A stretch of 31,073 nt of DNA from DATBFX01 sp036558305 (GTDB lineage Bacteria > Chloroflexota > Chloroflexia > Thermomicrobiales > UBA6265): contig DATBFX010000422.1 of the NCBI GenBank assembly GCA_036558305.1, positions 1-31,073 of the forward strand, read 5' to 3'. How positions within the stretch are numbered: position 1 is the first letter of the stretch; every line of letters begins with the position of its first letter. The position numbers and the translations under genes were made by a program. The notes under the pieces are model-generated. The model was not told the DNA's origin, did not search any database, and worked only from the letters and a program-made list of their open reading frames with translations. Positions 23,790 to 31,073 of this stretch are shown piece after piece.

Positions 23790-24833
23790 ATGATCGTCGT
23801 GATGGAACCGGGCGCGAGTAAGGAGAACATCAACAGCGTGGTCGCGCGCGTCAAGGAGATGGGACTCGGCGCCCACCTGTCGGAGGGCGAAGAGCGGACC
23901 ATCATCGGGTTGGTGGGGACGCCGCTGCCGCCGACGCTCGACGAGATGCTGGAGGTCTATCCGGGCGTCGAGCGGGTGGTCCGGATCACCAAGAAGTTCA
24001 AGCTGAGCGGGTGGGATTTCCATCCCCAGAAGACGATTTTCCGGGTGCGGGAGGCGGTGATCGGCGGGGAGGAGGTCGTCGTCATTGCCGGTCCCTGTTC
24101 GGTCGAGAGCGAGGAACAGACGCTCTCGACGGCGCGGGCGGTGAAGGCGGCGGGCGCTAAGATCCTGCGCGGCGGCGCCTACAAACCGCGCACCTCGCCG
24201 TACGAGTTCCGCGGTCTCGGCCGGCGGGGATTGGAGATTCTGGCGGCGGCGCGGGAGGAGACGGGGTTGGCGATCATCACCGAGGTGATGACGCCGGCCG
24301 ACATCGAGACGGTCTTCGACTACACCGACATCTTCCAGATCGGTGCCCGCAACAGCCAGAACTATTACCTGCTGGAGGAGGTCGGCAAAGCCGGCAAACC
24401 GGTGATGCTGAAACGCGGTCTGAGCATGCAGATCGAGGAGTGGCTGCTGGCCGCCGAATACGTCCTCTCCCAGGGCAACCCCAACGTCATCTTCTGCGAG
24501 CGTGGTATCCGCACCTACGAAACGCAGACGCGCAACACCCTCGACGTCAGCGCCGTCCCCGTCATCCAGAAACTCTCCCACCTGCCGATCTTCATCGATC
24601 CCAGCCACGCCGCCGGCAAGCGGCCGTACGTCCCCGCCTGCGCCCTGGCCGGGATCGCGGCCGGCTGCGACGGTCTGATGATCGAGGTCCACCCCAATCC
24701 GGACCACGCCCTCTCCGACGGCAACCAATCGCTCAACTTCCAGGAGTTCGAGGAACTGATGCCGCGGATGGAGGCGGTCGCGCGGGCGGTCGGGCGGACG
24801 ATGGCGAACGTGGGGGAGTTGGTCCCGGCCTGA
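23790..24833 (+). CDS. aroF: 3-deoxy-7-phosphoheptulonate synthase with N-terminal regulatory domain
   Basis: Protein of 347 residues catalysing the first shikimate-pathway step (PEP plus erythrose-4-phosphate). Residues 1-75 form a ferredoxin-like domain (MIVVMEPGAS then RTIIGLVGTP and VERVVRITKKFKL), like the feedback-regulatory domain of Thermotoga type I-beta enzymes. The catalytic barrel has GPCSVES (101-107), KPRTSPYEFRGLG, IGARNSQN, LKRG, CERGIRTYE, the metal-binding DPSHAAGKR, and EVHPNPDHALSDGNQSL. The ATG at 23790 was chosen because GAGGAGG (23775-23781) lies eight bases upstream; an in-frame start 21 bases earlier lacks a site. Position after aroH suggests joint control of chorismate entry and use, with Phe/Tyr feedback likely through the N-terminal domain. 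Confidence 0.96.
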   Translation: MIVVMEPGASKENINSVVARVKEMGLGAHLSEGEERTIIGLVGTPLPPTLDEMLEVYPGVERVVRITKKFKLSGWDFHPQKTIFRVREAVIGGEEVVVIAGPCSVESEEQTLSTARAVKAAGAKILRGGAYKPRTSPYEFRGLGRRGLEILAAAREETGLAIITEVMTPADIETVFDYTDIFQIGARNSQNYYLLEEVGKAGKPVMLKRGLSMQIEEWLLAAEYVLSQGNPNVIFCERGIRTYETQTRNTLDVSAVPVIQKLSHLPIFIDPSHAAGKRPYVPACALAGIAAGCDGLMIEVHPNPDHALSDGNQSLNFQEFEELMPRMEAVARAVGRTMANVGELVPA

Positions 24834-25155
24834 TTGCCCCCGAAAAACGACGATCTCCGATGCGGCGACGCCCGCGCGGCGACTCGGTCGTCTCGGTTCG
24901 TCGCGCTTCGAGGCTCGGACGTCGCCAACCGCACGCCAGGACGGGCGTCCTCCCGTCCCCGGCGCGTTGCCCTGGCAGCGGCACGCTCCGATGAGGAGCG
25001 TCGTTAATGTGACAGCGCATGCCCCGCACGCGGCGTTTCCACGCTGATCTAGCTCGGCGGTGATTCCGTAGTCGCATCGGGCCGTGTTGATGCACGGCCG
25101 GCGACGGAGCCGTGGACGGCAGGTGCCGCGGCAAGGGAGAGAAAGGAATCCCATT
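24834..25155. other. Intergenic region after aroF
   Basis: It holds one terminator-like hairpin (24983-25001) and the Shine-Dalgarno AAAGGA of the next gene (25142-25147). I see no gene, RNA or repeat in the remainder. Confidence 0.5.
24983..25001 (+). terminator. Candidate terminator hairpin downstream of aroF
   Basis: ACGCTCC and GGAGCGT form a perfect 7-bp stem with a GATGA loop, followed by CGTTAATG. It is 150 bp after the aroF stop. No clear U tract. Confidence 0.35.
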
Positions 25156-25836
25156 ATGGACGGACTTCGTTTCGACGCTCTTTCCAAGACCCTTGGGCGA
25201 AGATCATCCCGCCGTACTGCACTGGGACGCCTCGGCGGCGGCGGTCTCGGCGTCGTCCTCGCCGCTGCCCTGGGTGGCCGGGCGCTTGCCCAGGACGGCA
25301 CGCCGGCCGCCGGTGCCCTGCCGGAAGGGTTGTGCCTGTACCCCTTCTCGGTCGCGGTCCGGCAGGGTCCGGACGCCGGTTTGACCTACGACGGCACGCT
25401 CGCCCTCGTCGTCGGTCCGGACGGGGCGGTTGACCAGGGATCGTTTCAGACGACCGACGGCCAGCAGATGACGGTCGTCGGCCAAGTCACCGGGCGAGCA
25501 GTCAACCTGCAGTTCGCGACCGGCGACGGCCACTACCTCTTCGGCGCGGGCACGGCCGAAAAGGCGATCGCGGCCGGCGAGTGCGCGGCCGGCCAGATCG
25601 GCGGTCCGCTGGTCGGCCCCGGCGAGGGCGACACCGGGGACTGGGCGACGGCCGACCTGGGAACGCTCACGACGACGAAGCGTTCGGGCACCTGCAAGGC
25701 ATGTCTCCAGTCGTGCCGTCGGTGCTTCTTCGGCTGCATCGGCGACCCGCCGGATGCCGGAGTCTGCCGCGACACCTGCATCCAGTTCGGAGACGCCGGA
25801 TACGGCGGGTGCGACCCAAGCGACTTCGGCGGATAA
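25156..25836 (+). CDS. Tat-exported protein with Cys-rich C-terminus
   Basis: Protein of 226 residues. The N-terminus MDGLRFDALSKTLGRRSSRR with RRTALGRL, a Gly/Ala/Leu-rich core and cleavage near ALAQD is a twin-arginine signal, so the protein is exported folded. Residues 55-175 look like a beta-rich domain (DGTLALVVGPDGAVDQGSF, TVVGQVTGRAVNLQF, GHYLFGAGTAEK). The C-terminus has eight cysteines at 180, 183, 187, 190, 194, 204, 208 and 219; two more are at 60 and 143. The CxxC-x3-CxxC-x3-C spacing could bind metal or form disulfides. AAAGGA (25142-25147) lies eight bases before the ATG. I do not recognise a family, and no partner gene is evident. Confidence 0.8.
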   Translation: MDGLRFDALSKTLGRRSSRRTALGRLGGGGLGVVLAAALGGRALAQDGTPAAGALPEGLCLYPFSVAVRQGPDAGLTYDGTLALVVGPDGAVDQGSFQTTDGQQMTVVGQVTGRAVNLQFATGDGHYLFGAGTAEKAIAAGECAAGQIGGPLVGPGEGDTGDWATADLGTLTTTKRSGTCKACLQSCRRCFFGCIGDPPDAGVCRDTCIQFGDAGYGGCDPSDFGG

Positions 25837-25927
25837 CGCCGGAGTCTTTGCAAGCGACGATCTGTTTGGTGCCGCCAGATGAACACGACGGTTCCCATTC
25901 GAGAGGCGATTCGTCGGAGGAAACCGC

Positions 25928-25965
25928 GTGCGCACCGGTTCGGCCCCGGCCGAACCGGTGCGCAC
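25928..25965. terminator. Perfect 18-bp hairpin
   Basis: GTGCGCACCGGTTCGGCC (25928-25945) is followed by CC and its exact reverse complement (25948-25965). It lies between the Tat protein gene and the minus-strand cupredoxin remnant. No U tract. Probably a bidirectional terminator. Confidence 0.65.
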
Positions 25966-25979
25966 TCCGAGACAACCGG

Positions 25980-26309
25980 TCAAGCCGCGACGCTGAACGG
26001 CATCGCCACGCCAAGCTCGGGGTGGCGTTTGCCCGTCGCCGGGTCGGGAAGGAAGCAGACGGCGACGTGGTCGCCCGGTGCGAGGTCCAAGGCCAGCCAT
26101 GCCTCGCCGCCACTCGCGATCGGGCCGAGACCGCCGATCGGTTGAATCGGCGGCGGACCGGAGTGACCGTGGCCCGCGCGGCCGGGCGGGCGCTCGCCGG
26201 GTAGACCGTGCGCGTGAGGGCCAGCGCCCCGTCCGCGCAGCCGCTTCGCGCGCAGAAGATGCGCCGAGAAATCCTCGACGTCTGATACCTCCCAGGGGTG
26301 GAACCCGCA
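25980..26309 (-). pseudogene. Remnant of a cupredoxin-like C-terminal domain
   Basis: The minus-strand frame ending at 25980 reads PIGGLGPIASGGEAWL, ALDLAPGDHVAVCFLPD and PATGKRHPELGVAM. It aligns with the last 52 residues of the adjacent large protein (GVGGLEAESAGQTAWL, VDFAPGTYFVACYIPD, QTSGQGHVMLGM) at 18 of about 45 positions. The Cys-x10-His spacing is kept, but the Met ligand five residues after His is Val. Upstream, HPWEVSDVEDFSAHLLRAK may be a worn part of the same domain. No start codon with a ribosome-binding site is evident. It begins just after the stop of the intact gene (26345), so a partial tandem duplication is the simplest explanation; a frameshifted tail of a longer ancestor is possible. 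Confidence 0.5.
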
Positions 26310-26344
26310 AAGGTGGGCGAGCAAGGACGGGCAGCACCGCGCCC

Positions 26345-28933
26345 TCACCCAACGGTGAGCACCGCGGCCATGCCCAGCATGACGTGGCCCTGCCCGCTGG
26401 TCTGGTCGGGGATGTAGCAAGCCACGAAGTAGGTCCCGGGTGCGAAATCCACCTCGAGCCAGGCCGTTTGCCCGGCCGACTCGGCCTCGAGACCGCCCAC
26501 ACCGACGAAGTCCGCCTCGGTCAGTGCGTCCGCCGGCGGCGTGGTGCCGCCGAAGAGGGCCGCCATCGAGGCGAGGACCTGTCCGGTCGTCGTGCCGTCG
26601 GGGACGCGGTCGATGCTGAGCAGGTGGGGCTGGGGACCGGCGTTGCCGATCCGCCAGATCTGGGGGCCGGGGGCGATCCGCTCGGGGAGACCGACGAAGG
26701 CGAAATCCTGCATCTGGACGTCGACGGCGGCGGCCGGCTCCGCCGGGGTCGTTCCCGACCCCGCCGTCACCCTGACCGGCTGCGGCGCCTGGCCGCCGAC
26801 GCCGAAGACGTACCAGTCGCCGGCCGTCAGGTCCACCACCACCCGGACGGTCTGGCCGGCGTTGAGGATCGGGCCACCCGTCCAGGTTGCCGCGTAGACC
26901 CAATCCGGGAAGGCGCCGGTGGCCGTCGGCGTCGCCATCGCGGCGATCGCCGCGTCGACGGTCAGTCCGTCCGGGAGGCGGACGAGGTCGGCACTGATGC
27001 CGTCCTGGCTGCTGGCATTCTCGACGGTCAGCAGGATGCGGCCAGCCGGCACCTCCGCCGACGCCACCTCGAAGGCGGCGTCGGTGATCCGGACGCGCAA
27101 CTCGGGGAGACCCAACCCGGCCAGGGCCGAGGCGGACGCCGCCGGGGAGGCGGCTCCGGGCTCGCCTTCGCCGACGACGGCGACGTTCTCGATCAGGCTG
27201 TCGATCAGCCAACGGTCGCCGACCTTCACGAATTCCGCGTAGTCGGTAGCCAGCCCGAACGGCGGCTCCGTCGGGTCGTAGTCGTCGGCCAGGGCGGCGA
27301 CGCGGCCGTCGGGCAGCACCCGCGCGTCGTGGACGCCGAGGGTGCCGAGCTGCTGCCCCGGCGCTTGCGGCACGGGGGTGGCGGCGAGGAGGGCGGCGAG
27401 CGCCTCGGGCGCGATCGGGTTGAGGGCGAAGAAGAAGCGGAGGATGTCGTCGCTGAACAGCGCCATGAAGCGGGCCTGGTCGCCGGCGTTGAGGCAGGCC
27501 AGCGCCTCCCGCAGCGTGGCGGTGATCCCCGTGACGGTGGCCGCGTCGGCCGGCTCCCCCGCCGGCATCGTCCACGGCCGCGCCTCCTCGCCCGGCCGCG
27601 CGAAGCGGTCGGCGGCCTCCTCCGCCGGTGGTGGCGGGGTGGCGGCCAATTGCGCGAAGAACGACAACGGGCGCGGCTCGACCGTGCACTCGCTCGGGTC
27701 CGGAACGATCAGGCCGGCCGGCGGCGGAGCCGGGGTGGCCTCATGGTCGGCGGCCTCAGGCGCCGTCGCCCCCGCCGAGCGGAGGAGCGCGAAGAGTTCG
27801 GGGAGGAGGCTTTGGTTGCCGACGTCGTCCCGCCGCAGGGCATCGTTGACCGAGAAGGCGATCGTCAGGTCGATCGCGGGGCAGTGGAGCGCGGTCGTCC
27901 CCCAGAACCCGCTGTGGCCCCAGCAACGCACCCCGTCGACGTCGGACCCGAAGATGCCCATGGCCCCTTCGCCGGCGTTCGAGGGCGGGATGGTCAGCAT
28001 GGTCTCCAGCGTCGCGGGCTCGCGGAAGATGTCGCCCCGGAGCAGCGCCCGGTAGAAGCGGCCGAGGTCGGCCGCGCTGGCGACGAGTCCGCCGCCGCCG
28101 TAGAGGTCGAACGACGGGTCGAAGCCGGTCGTGTCGACGTCGCCGTAGTACTGGTGCTCCCGGGCGGCGGCGCCGCTCGGCGTCGGCTCCTGACCTTCGA
28201 GGTAGGTACTGCCGAGACCGAGGCGGTCGAACCCGAGGAGATCGCGAAAAGCCGCGGCGAGCGGCTGGCCGCTGACCCGCTCGACGATCTCGCCGGCGAG
28301 GACGTAGCCGGTGTCCGAATAGTGGAACGCTTGGCCGGGCTGCCCGACTGGATCGCCATGCTCCATAGCGAACCGCACCTGATCAAGCCGGGTCCAGTGG
28401 GTGACGGCCTGGGAGATCACCGCCTCCTGGAAGCCCGGGTCTTCGGCGTAATCGTAGAGACCGCTGGTGTGCCACAGCAGGTGCCGGATCTGGATGGCGT
28501 CGGGGTCGTACCCGTCCCCCTTGAGGAGGTCGAGGATATCGGCCGGAAGCACCGTCCCGATCGGCGCGTCCAGTGCGAGCCTGCCCTCCTCCGCGAGGCG
28601 GAGCACCGCGGCCGCGGTGTAGGTCTTGGTGTTGCTGGCGATGCGGAACGTGCGGTCGGGGGTCAACGGCTCACCGGTCGCGCGATCGGCGACGCCCGCG
28701 GCGCCGCTCCACTCGATGCCGAGTGCGGGCGCGTTGACATAGACGAGCAGGCCGGGGACGCCCGGCGCGGCCGCCACCTGGCGATCGAGGACGGCCTGGA
28801 GCTCGGCATCGAGCGCGGCCGGGGCGATGCCCGCGTCGGCGCTCGCCGCCGGTACCGCCCGCCGAACCCCGCCGGCGAGCGTGGCCGCCATCAGGGTAAG
28901 GAGTACGACGATCGGCATCAACGTCTGTCGCAT
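26345..28933 (-). CDS. Secreted serine beta-lactamase-fold protein fused to NTF2-like and cupredoxin domains
   Basis: Protein of 862 residues with a signal peptide (MRQTLMPIVVLLTLMAATLAGG). Residues about 38-385 are a class C beta-lactamase/DD-peptidase domain: SxxK S100-N-T-K103, Y205-S-D207 in the YxN position, and H340-S-G342 in place of KTG. Residues about 415-590 are of another type (ECTVEPR, LREALACLNAGDQARFMALFSDD, a closing DRWLIDSLIENVAVV), like an NTF2/SnoaL fold. Residues 610-722 resemble a cupredoxin without ligands. Residues 735-862 are a cupredoxin with H770, C839, H850 and M855 placed for a type 1 copper site. AGGAGGG lies eight bases before the ATG; the in-frame ATG at 28963 is less supported. 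Likely acts on cell-wall peptides or esters at the surface; the substrate is unknown. Confidence 0.88.
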   Translation of the reverse strand: MRQTLMPIVVLLTLMAATLAGGVRRAVPAASADAGIAPAALDAELQAVLDRQVAAAPGVPGLLVYVNAPALGIEWSGAAGVADRATGEPLTPDRTFRIASNTKTYTAAAVLRLAEEGRLALDAPIGTVLPADILDLLKGDGYDPDAIQIRHLLWHTSGLYDYAEDPGFQEAVISQAVTHWTRLDQVRFAMEHGDPVGQPGQAFHYSDTGYVLAGEIVERVSGQPLAAAFRDLLGFDRLGLGSTYLEGQEPTPSGAAAREHQYYGDVDTTGFDPSFDLYGGGGLVASAADLGRFYRALLRGDIFREPATLETMLTIPPSNAGEGAMGIFGSDVDGVRCWGHSGFWGTTALHCPAIDLTIAFSVNDALRRDDVGNQSLLPELFALLRSAGATAPEAADHEATPAPPPAGLIVPDPSECTVEPRPLSFFAQLAATPPPPAEEAADRFARPGEEARPWTMPAGEPADAATVTGITATLREALACLNAGDQARFMALFSDDILRFFFALNPIAPEALAALLAATPVPQAPGQQLGTLGVHDARVLPDGRVAALADDYDPTEPPFGLATDYAEFVKVGDRWLIDSLIENVAVVGEGEPGAASPAASASALAGLGLPELRVRITDAAFEVASAEVPAGRILLTVENASSQDGISADLVRLPDGLTVDAAIAAMATPTATGAFPDWVYAATWTGGPILNAGQTVRVVVDLTAGDWYVFGVGGQAPQPVRVTAGSGTTPAEPAAAVDVQMQDFAFVGLPERIAPGPQIWRIGNAGPQPHLLSIDRVPDGTTTGQVLASMAALFGGTTPPADALTEADFVGVGGLEAESAGQTAWLEVDFAPGTYFVACYIPDQTSGQGHVMLGMAAVLTVG

Positions 28934-29085
28934 GGGTGAGTCCCTCCTCGAGCGTTGCCCCAACGAGTCCGGCCCCGGGAGCCGACGGTGCCATCGTGCA
29001 TCGTCGCAAAGGGCGCGGCATCCACCGAAACGTAGATTCGCAGCGGCATCGCCGACGGGACGTGCGGAGCGCAGCGGCGGCTCAC

Positions 29086-29103
29086 CTACAGCATTTGCTG
29101 TAG
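29086..29103. promoter_or_regulatory. Palindrome CTACAGCATTTGCTGTAG, possible operator
   Basis: An 8-bp perfect inverted repeat with a 2-base centre, AT-rich compared with its surroundings. It lies between the regulator's stop and the beta-lactamase-fold gene, about 155 bp upstream of that gene's start. It looks like a dimer-binding operator; it could also be a short terminator for the regulator gene. Confidence 0.4.
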
Positions 29104-29143
29104 CGCGGCGGTACGGAGCGCCGGGCGCTGGGGACCGTTCTCC

Positions 29144-31073
29144 TCAAATTAGACCGTGCTGGAAGGCGTAGGCGACCGCGGCGGTGCGGGAGCCGACGTC
29201 GAGCTTGCGCAGGATGTTGTTGACGTGGGTGCGCGCGGTGCCGTGGCTGATGAAGAGAATTTCGGCGATCTGGCGGTCGGTCTGCCCGGCGACCAGCAGC
29301 CGAAGTACCTCGACCTCGCGCTCGCTCAAGCGTTCGCGGCGGGAAACCGACGCGGGGGTGCGAACGACGTCCTGGGGAACGTCGCCCGGCGCCGATTCAC
29401 CCACACCGGCGTCCGGTAGATCCCGGTGAATCGCGCGTGCCTCGGCGACGGCCTCTTGCATCGACAGGTCCTGGCCGCCGTTCCAGGCCGTCGTGAATGC
29501 TTCGTCTCCCAGCGCCGTCCGCACCTGGGTGGCGGCACGGACATAGCGGGCACGAGACTGCGCGTCGTACGCGAATCCGGCGACGGCGCGGGCCCGGTCG
29601 GCCGCGCCGAGCAGGTGCGCCGCGCGCTGCGGATCCCCCAGCCTGGTGGCGACGTCGACCAGGCCGACGAGTGCATCGACCACGCCGAAGAAGACGCCGC
29701 GGTTCCAGGAGAGGGCGAGGGACTCGCCGAACAGCGCCAGCGCCCGCCGGTCGTCGCCTCGCTCGGCGACCAGTTGGGCAAGGTTGCCGAGCACGATCGC
29801 GAGGCCCGACGGCTGACCGAGCCGGCGCAGCACGATCAGCGCCTCCTCGTACGCGCGCTCGGCGCGTTCGCGTTCGCCGCGGTCGGAGACGGCAAGCGCG
29901 AGCCGGTTGAGCGCCCAGGCCTCCCACGCCGCGTCACCGAGGCGACGGAACGACGCGACGGCGGCCTCGGCGGATGCGACTGCCGCGTCAAAGTCGCCGC
30001 GGTAGCTGGCGGCCAGGCTCAGCAGGTAATCCGCCCGCGCGCCGCCGATCTCGTCGCCGGCACCGGACACGAGCCGTCGGCCTTCCGCGGCGATGCGTGC
30101 TCCGCTCACCGGGTCGCCGTGCAGCGTGGCGAGTGCGCTCGCCCCGAACAGCGCCTTGGCGCGCACCGCATCGGGGACCGCTGGATGCGCGAGGTGCGCA
30201 CCGCCGAGCCAGGCGAGACCTTCGCCGAACTGGCCGCGCGTCCACCAGAACCACCAGAGCGAGCCGGCGAGGCGGAGGAGGAACTCGTGCTCGCCGCGCT
30301 GGGCGACCCACGTCAGGGCCGCACGGAGGTTGTCCTCGTCCGCCGCGACGCGGACGAACCAGACATCCTCTTCCGCACCGAAGTAGTGGCGCTCGGCCTC
30401 TTCGGCCAGTGCCAGGCACCACGCCGCGTGTCGCCGACGCGTCGGCTCCTCATCGCCGCCGGCCAACTGCTCGAGTCCGAATTCCCTGATCGTTTCCAGC
30501 ATGCGAAAGCGGGGCTCGCCGGCGACGTCCTCCTGTCGACGGACGATGCCGTGATCGACCAGGCGCTCGAGCGCGCCGAGGATGTCGCCCCACGCTTCTC
30601 CGGCCACCGCCTCGGCCGCGTCCACGCCGAACCCACCCACGAAGACCGCGAGTTCGCGGAACAGGGCCTGCTCTTCGGCCCCGAGGAGGTCGTAGCTCCA
30701 GGTGATCGCCCCGCGCATCGTCCGCTGACGGGCCGGCGCGTCGCGGACTCCCCCACTCAGGACGTCCAGGCGCCCGGCGATGCGGGCGAGGAGCGCGGGC
30801 GGCGACAACACCCGACTCCGCGCCGCCGCCAGCTCGATCGCCAGCGGCAGCCCGTCCAGCCGCCGACAGATCTCGGCCACCGCACGGGCGTTGGCATCGT
30901 TCAGCGCGAAGCCGGGGTCGGCGGCCCGCGCCCGCCTCACGAAGAGCGAGACCGCGCCCGTGCTTGCCAGTTCCGGCAGGGACGGCAGGCGGCCGGGATC
31001 GGGCACGGGGAGGGGCGACACCGCATAGATCTGCTCGCCGGAGACGCGCAGCGGCGCCCTGCTGGTCACCAGC
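29144..31073 (-). CDS. LuxR-family regulator with NB-ARC-type ATPase (5' end outside window)
   Basis: At least 643 residues are visible; the N-terminal Walker A part lies beyond the window. Visible parts are LVTSRAPLRVSGE (sensor-type strand of the ATPase), ICRRLDGLPLAIELAAAR, RTMRGAITWSYDLL, RFRMLETIREFGLEQL, then TPR-like helices (ERAERAYEEALIVLRRLGQ, RALALFGESLALSW). The C-terminal LuxR helix-turn-helix is LSEREVEVLRLLVAGQTDRQIA followed by FISHGTARTHVNNILRKLDV. It is a paralogue of the regulator at 18423-20696, with the same architecture. It lies upstream of the beta-lactamase-fold gene on the same strand and may control it, although a spacer of 210 bp with a palindrome separates them. 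Confidence 0.92.
   Translation of the reverse strand, partial: LVTSRAPLRVSGEQIYAVSPLPVPDPGRLPSLPELASTGAVSLFVRRARAADPGFALNDANARAVAEICRRLDGLPLAIELAAARSRVLSPPALLARIAGRLDVLSGGVRDAPARQRTMRGAITWSYDLLGAEEQALFRELAVFVGGFGVDAAEAVAGEAWGDILGALERLVDHGIVRRQEDVAGEPRFRMLETIREFGLEQLAGGDEEPTRRRHAAWCLALAEEAERHYFGAEEDVWFVRVAADEDNLRAALTWVAQRGEHEFLLRLAGSLWWFWWTRGQFGEGLAWLGGAHLAHPAVPDAVRAKALFGASALATLHGDPVSGARIAAEGRRLVSGAGDEIGGARADYLLSLAASYRGDFDAAVASAEAAVASFRRLGDAAWEAWALNRLALAVSDRGERERAERAYEEALIVLRRLGQPSGLAIVLGNLAQLVAERGDDRRALALFGESLALSWNRGVFFGVVDALVGLVDVATRLGDPQRAAHLLGAADRARAVAGFAYDAQSRARYVRAATQVRTALGDEAFTTAWNGGQDLSMQEAVAEARAIHRDLPDAGVGESAPGDVPQDVVRTPASVSRRERLSEREVEVLRLLVAGQTDRQIAEILFISHGTARTHVNNILRKLDVGSRTAAVAYAFQHGLI

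Noticed and set aside
26078..28939. Plus-strand open frame of more than 900 codons opposite the beta-lactamase-fold gene
   Set aside because: Low-complexity Arg/Gly/Glu composition, no motif, no ribosome-binding site; the opposite strand has clear catalytic motifs.

Overview
The window is GC-rich, densely coded DNA, most likely from a chromosome of a Chloroflexota bacterium of the Thermomicrobia/Sphaerobacter type. That placement is an inference. It rests on tandem Tat- or Sec-exported LppX/LprAFG-like proteins, AfsR/LAL-like LuxR regulators with NB-ARC-type ATPase domains, an ECF sigma factor followed by a large membrane protein, secreted RTX proteins, many Pro/Thr/Ser-rich secreted proteins, and short low-complexity repeats between genes. 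I saw no rRNA, tRNA, CRISPR array, insertion sequence or phage gene.

Layout. 59-4741 (+): two LppX/LprAFG-like exported proteins, a half-size ABC exporter, and an AlsB/RbsB-like sugar-binding protein without its own transporter. 4796-7483 (-): an 895-residue secreted protein with six Ig-like modules, a possible double-psi beta-barrel core and a Pro/Thr/Glu-rich stalk. 7852-9114 (+): an MFS exporter. 9367-9867 (-): a secreted RTX-repeat protein. 10271-12917 (+): an operon of two amidohydrolase paralogues and a small Rieske protein. 13069-14637 (-): a second RTX protein, a cupin-like fragment and a degenerate RTX paralogue. 14893-17137 (+): an ECF sigma factor overlapping a membrane protein with two outside vWA domains, a candidate anti-sigma/sensor pair. 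17293-20696 (-): a secreted cupin, a small protein of unknown function and a LuxR/ATPase regulator. 21102-24833 (+): an aromatic amino acid block trpB-trpA-aroH-aroF. 25156-25836 (+): a Tat-exported Cys-rich protein. 25980-28933 (-): a decayed cupredoxin tail and a secreted serine beta-lactamase-fold/cupredoxin fusion. 29144-31073 (-): a second LuxR/ATPase regulator, cut by the window end.

How the parts fit. The only clear core metabolic unit is trpBA-aroH-aroF (DAHP synthase, chorismate mutase, tryptophan synthase). Most of the rest is cell-surface or secreted, with regulators nearby. Convergent gene ends carry long, almost perfect GC-rich hairpins without a U tract, probably two-way terminators. 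Several families show tandem duplication followed by decay (RTX proteins, cupredoxin tail, possibly a cupin), so this looks like an actively remodelled surface-protein region beside conserved metabolism. The strongest candidates for something not yet described are the sigma factor/double-vWA pair and the decaying RTX family.
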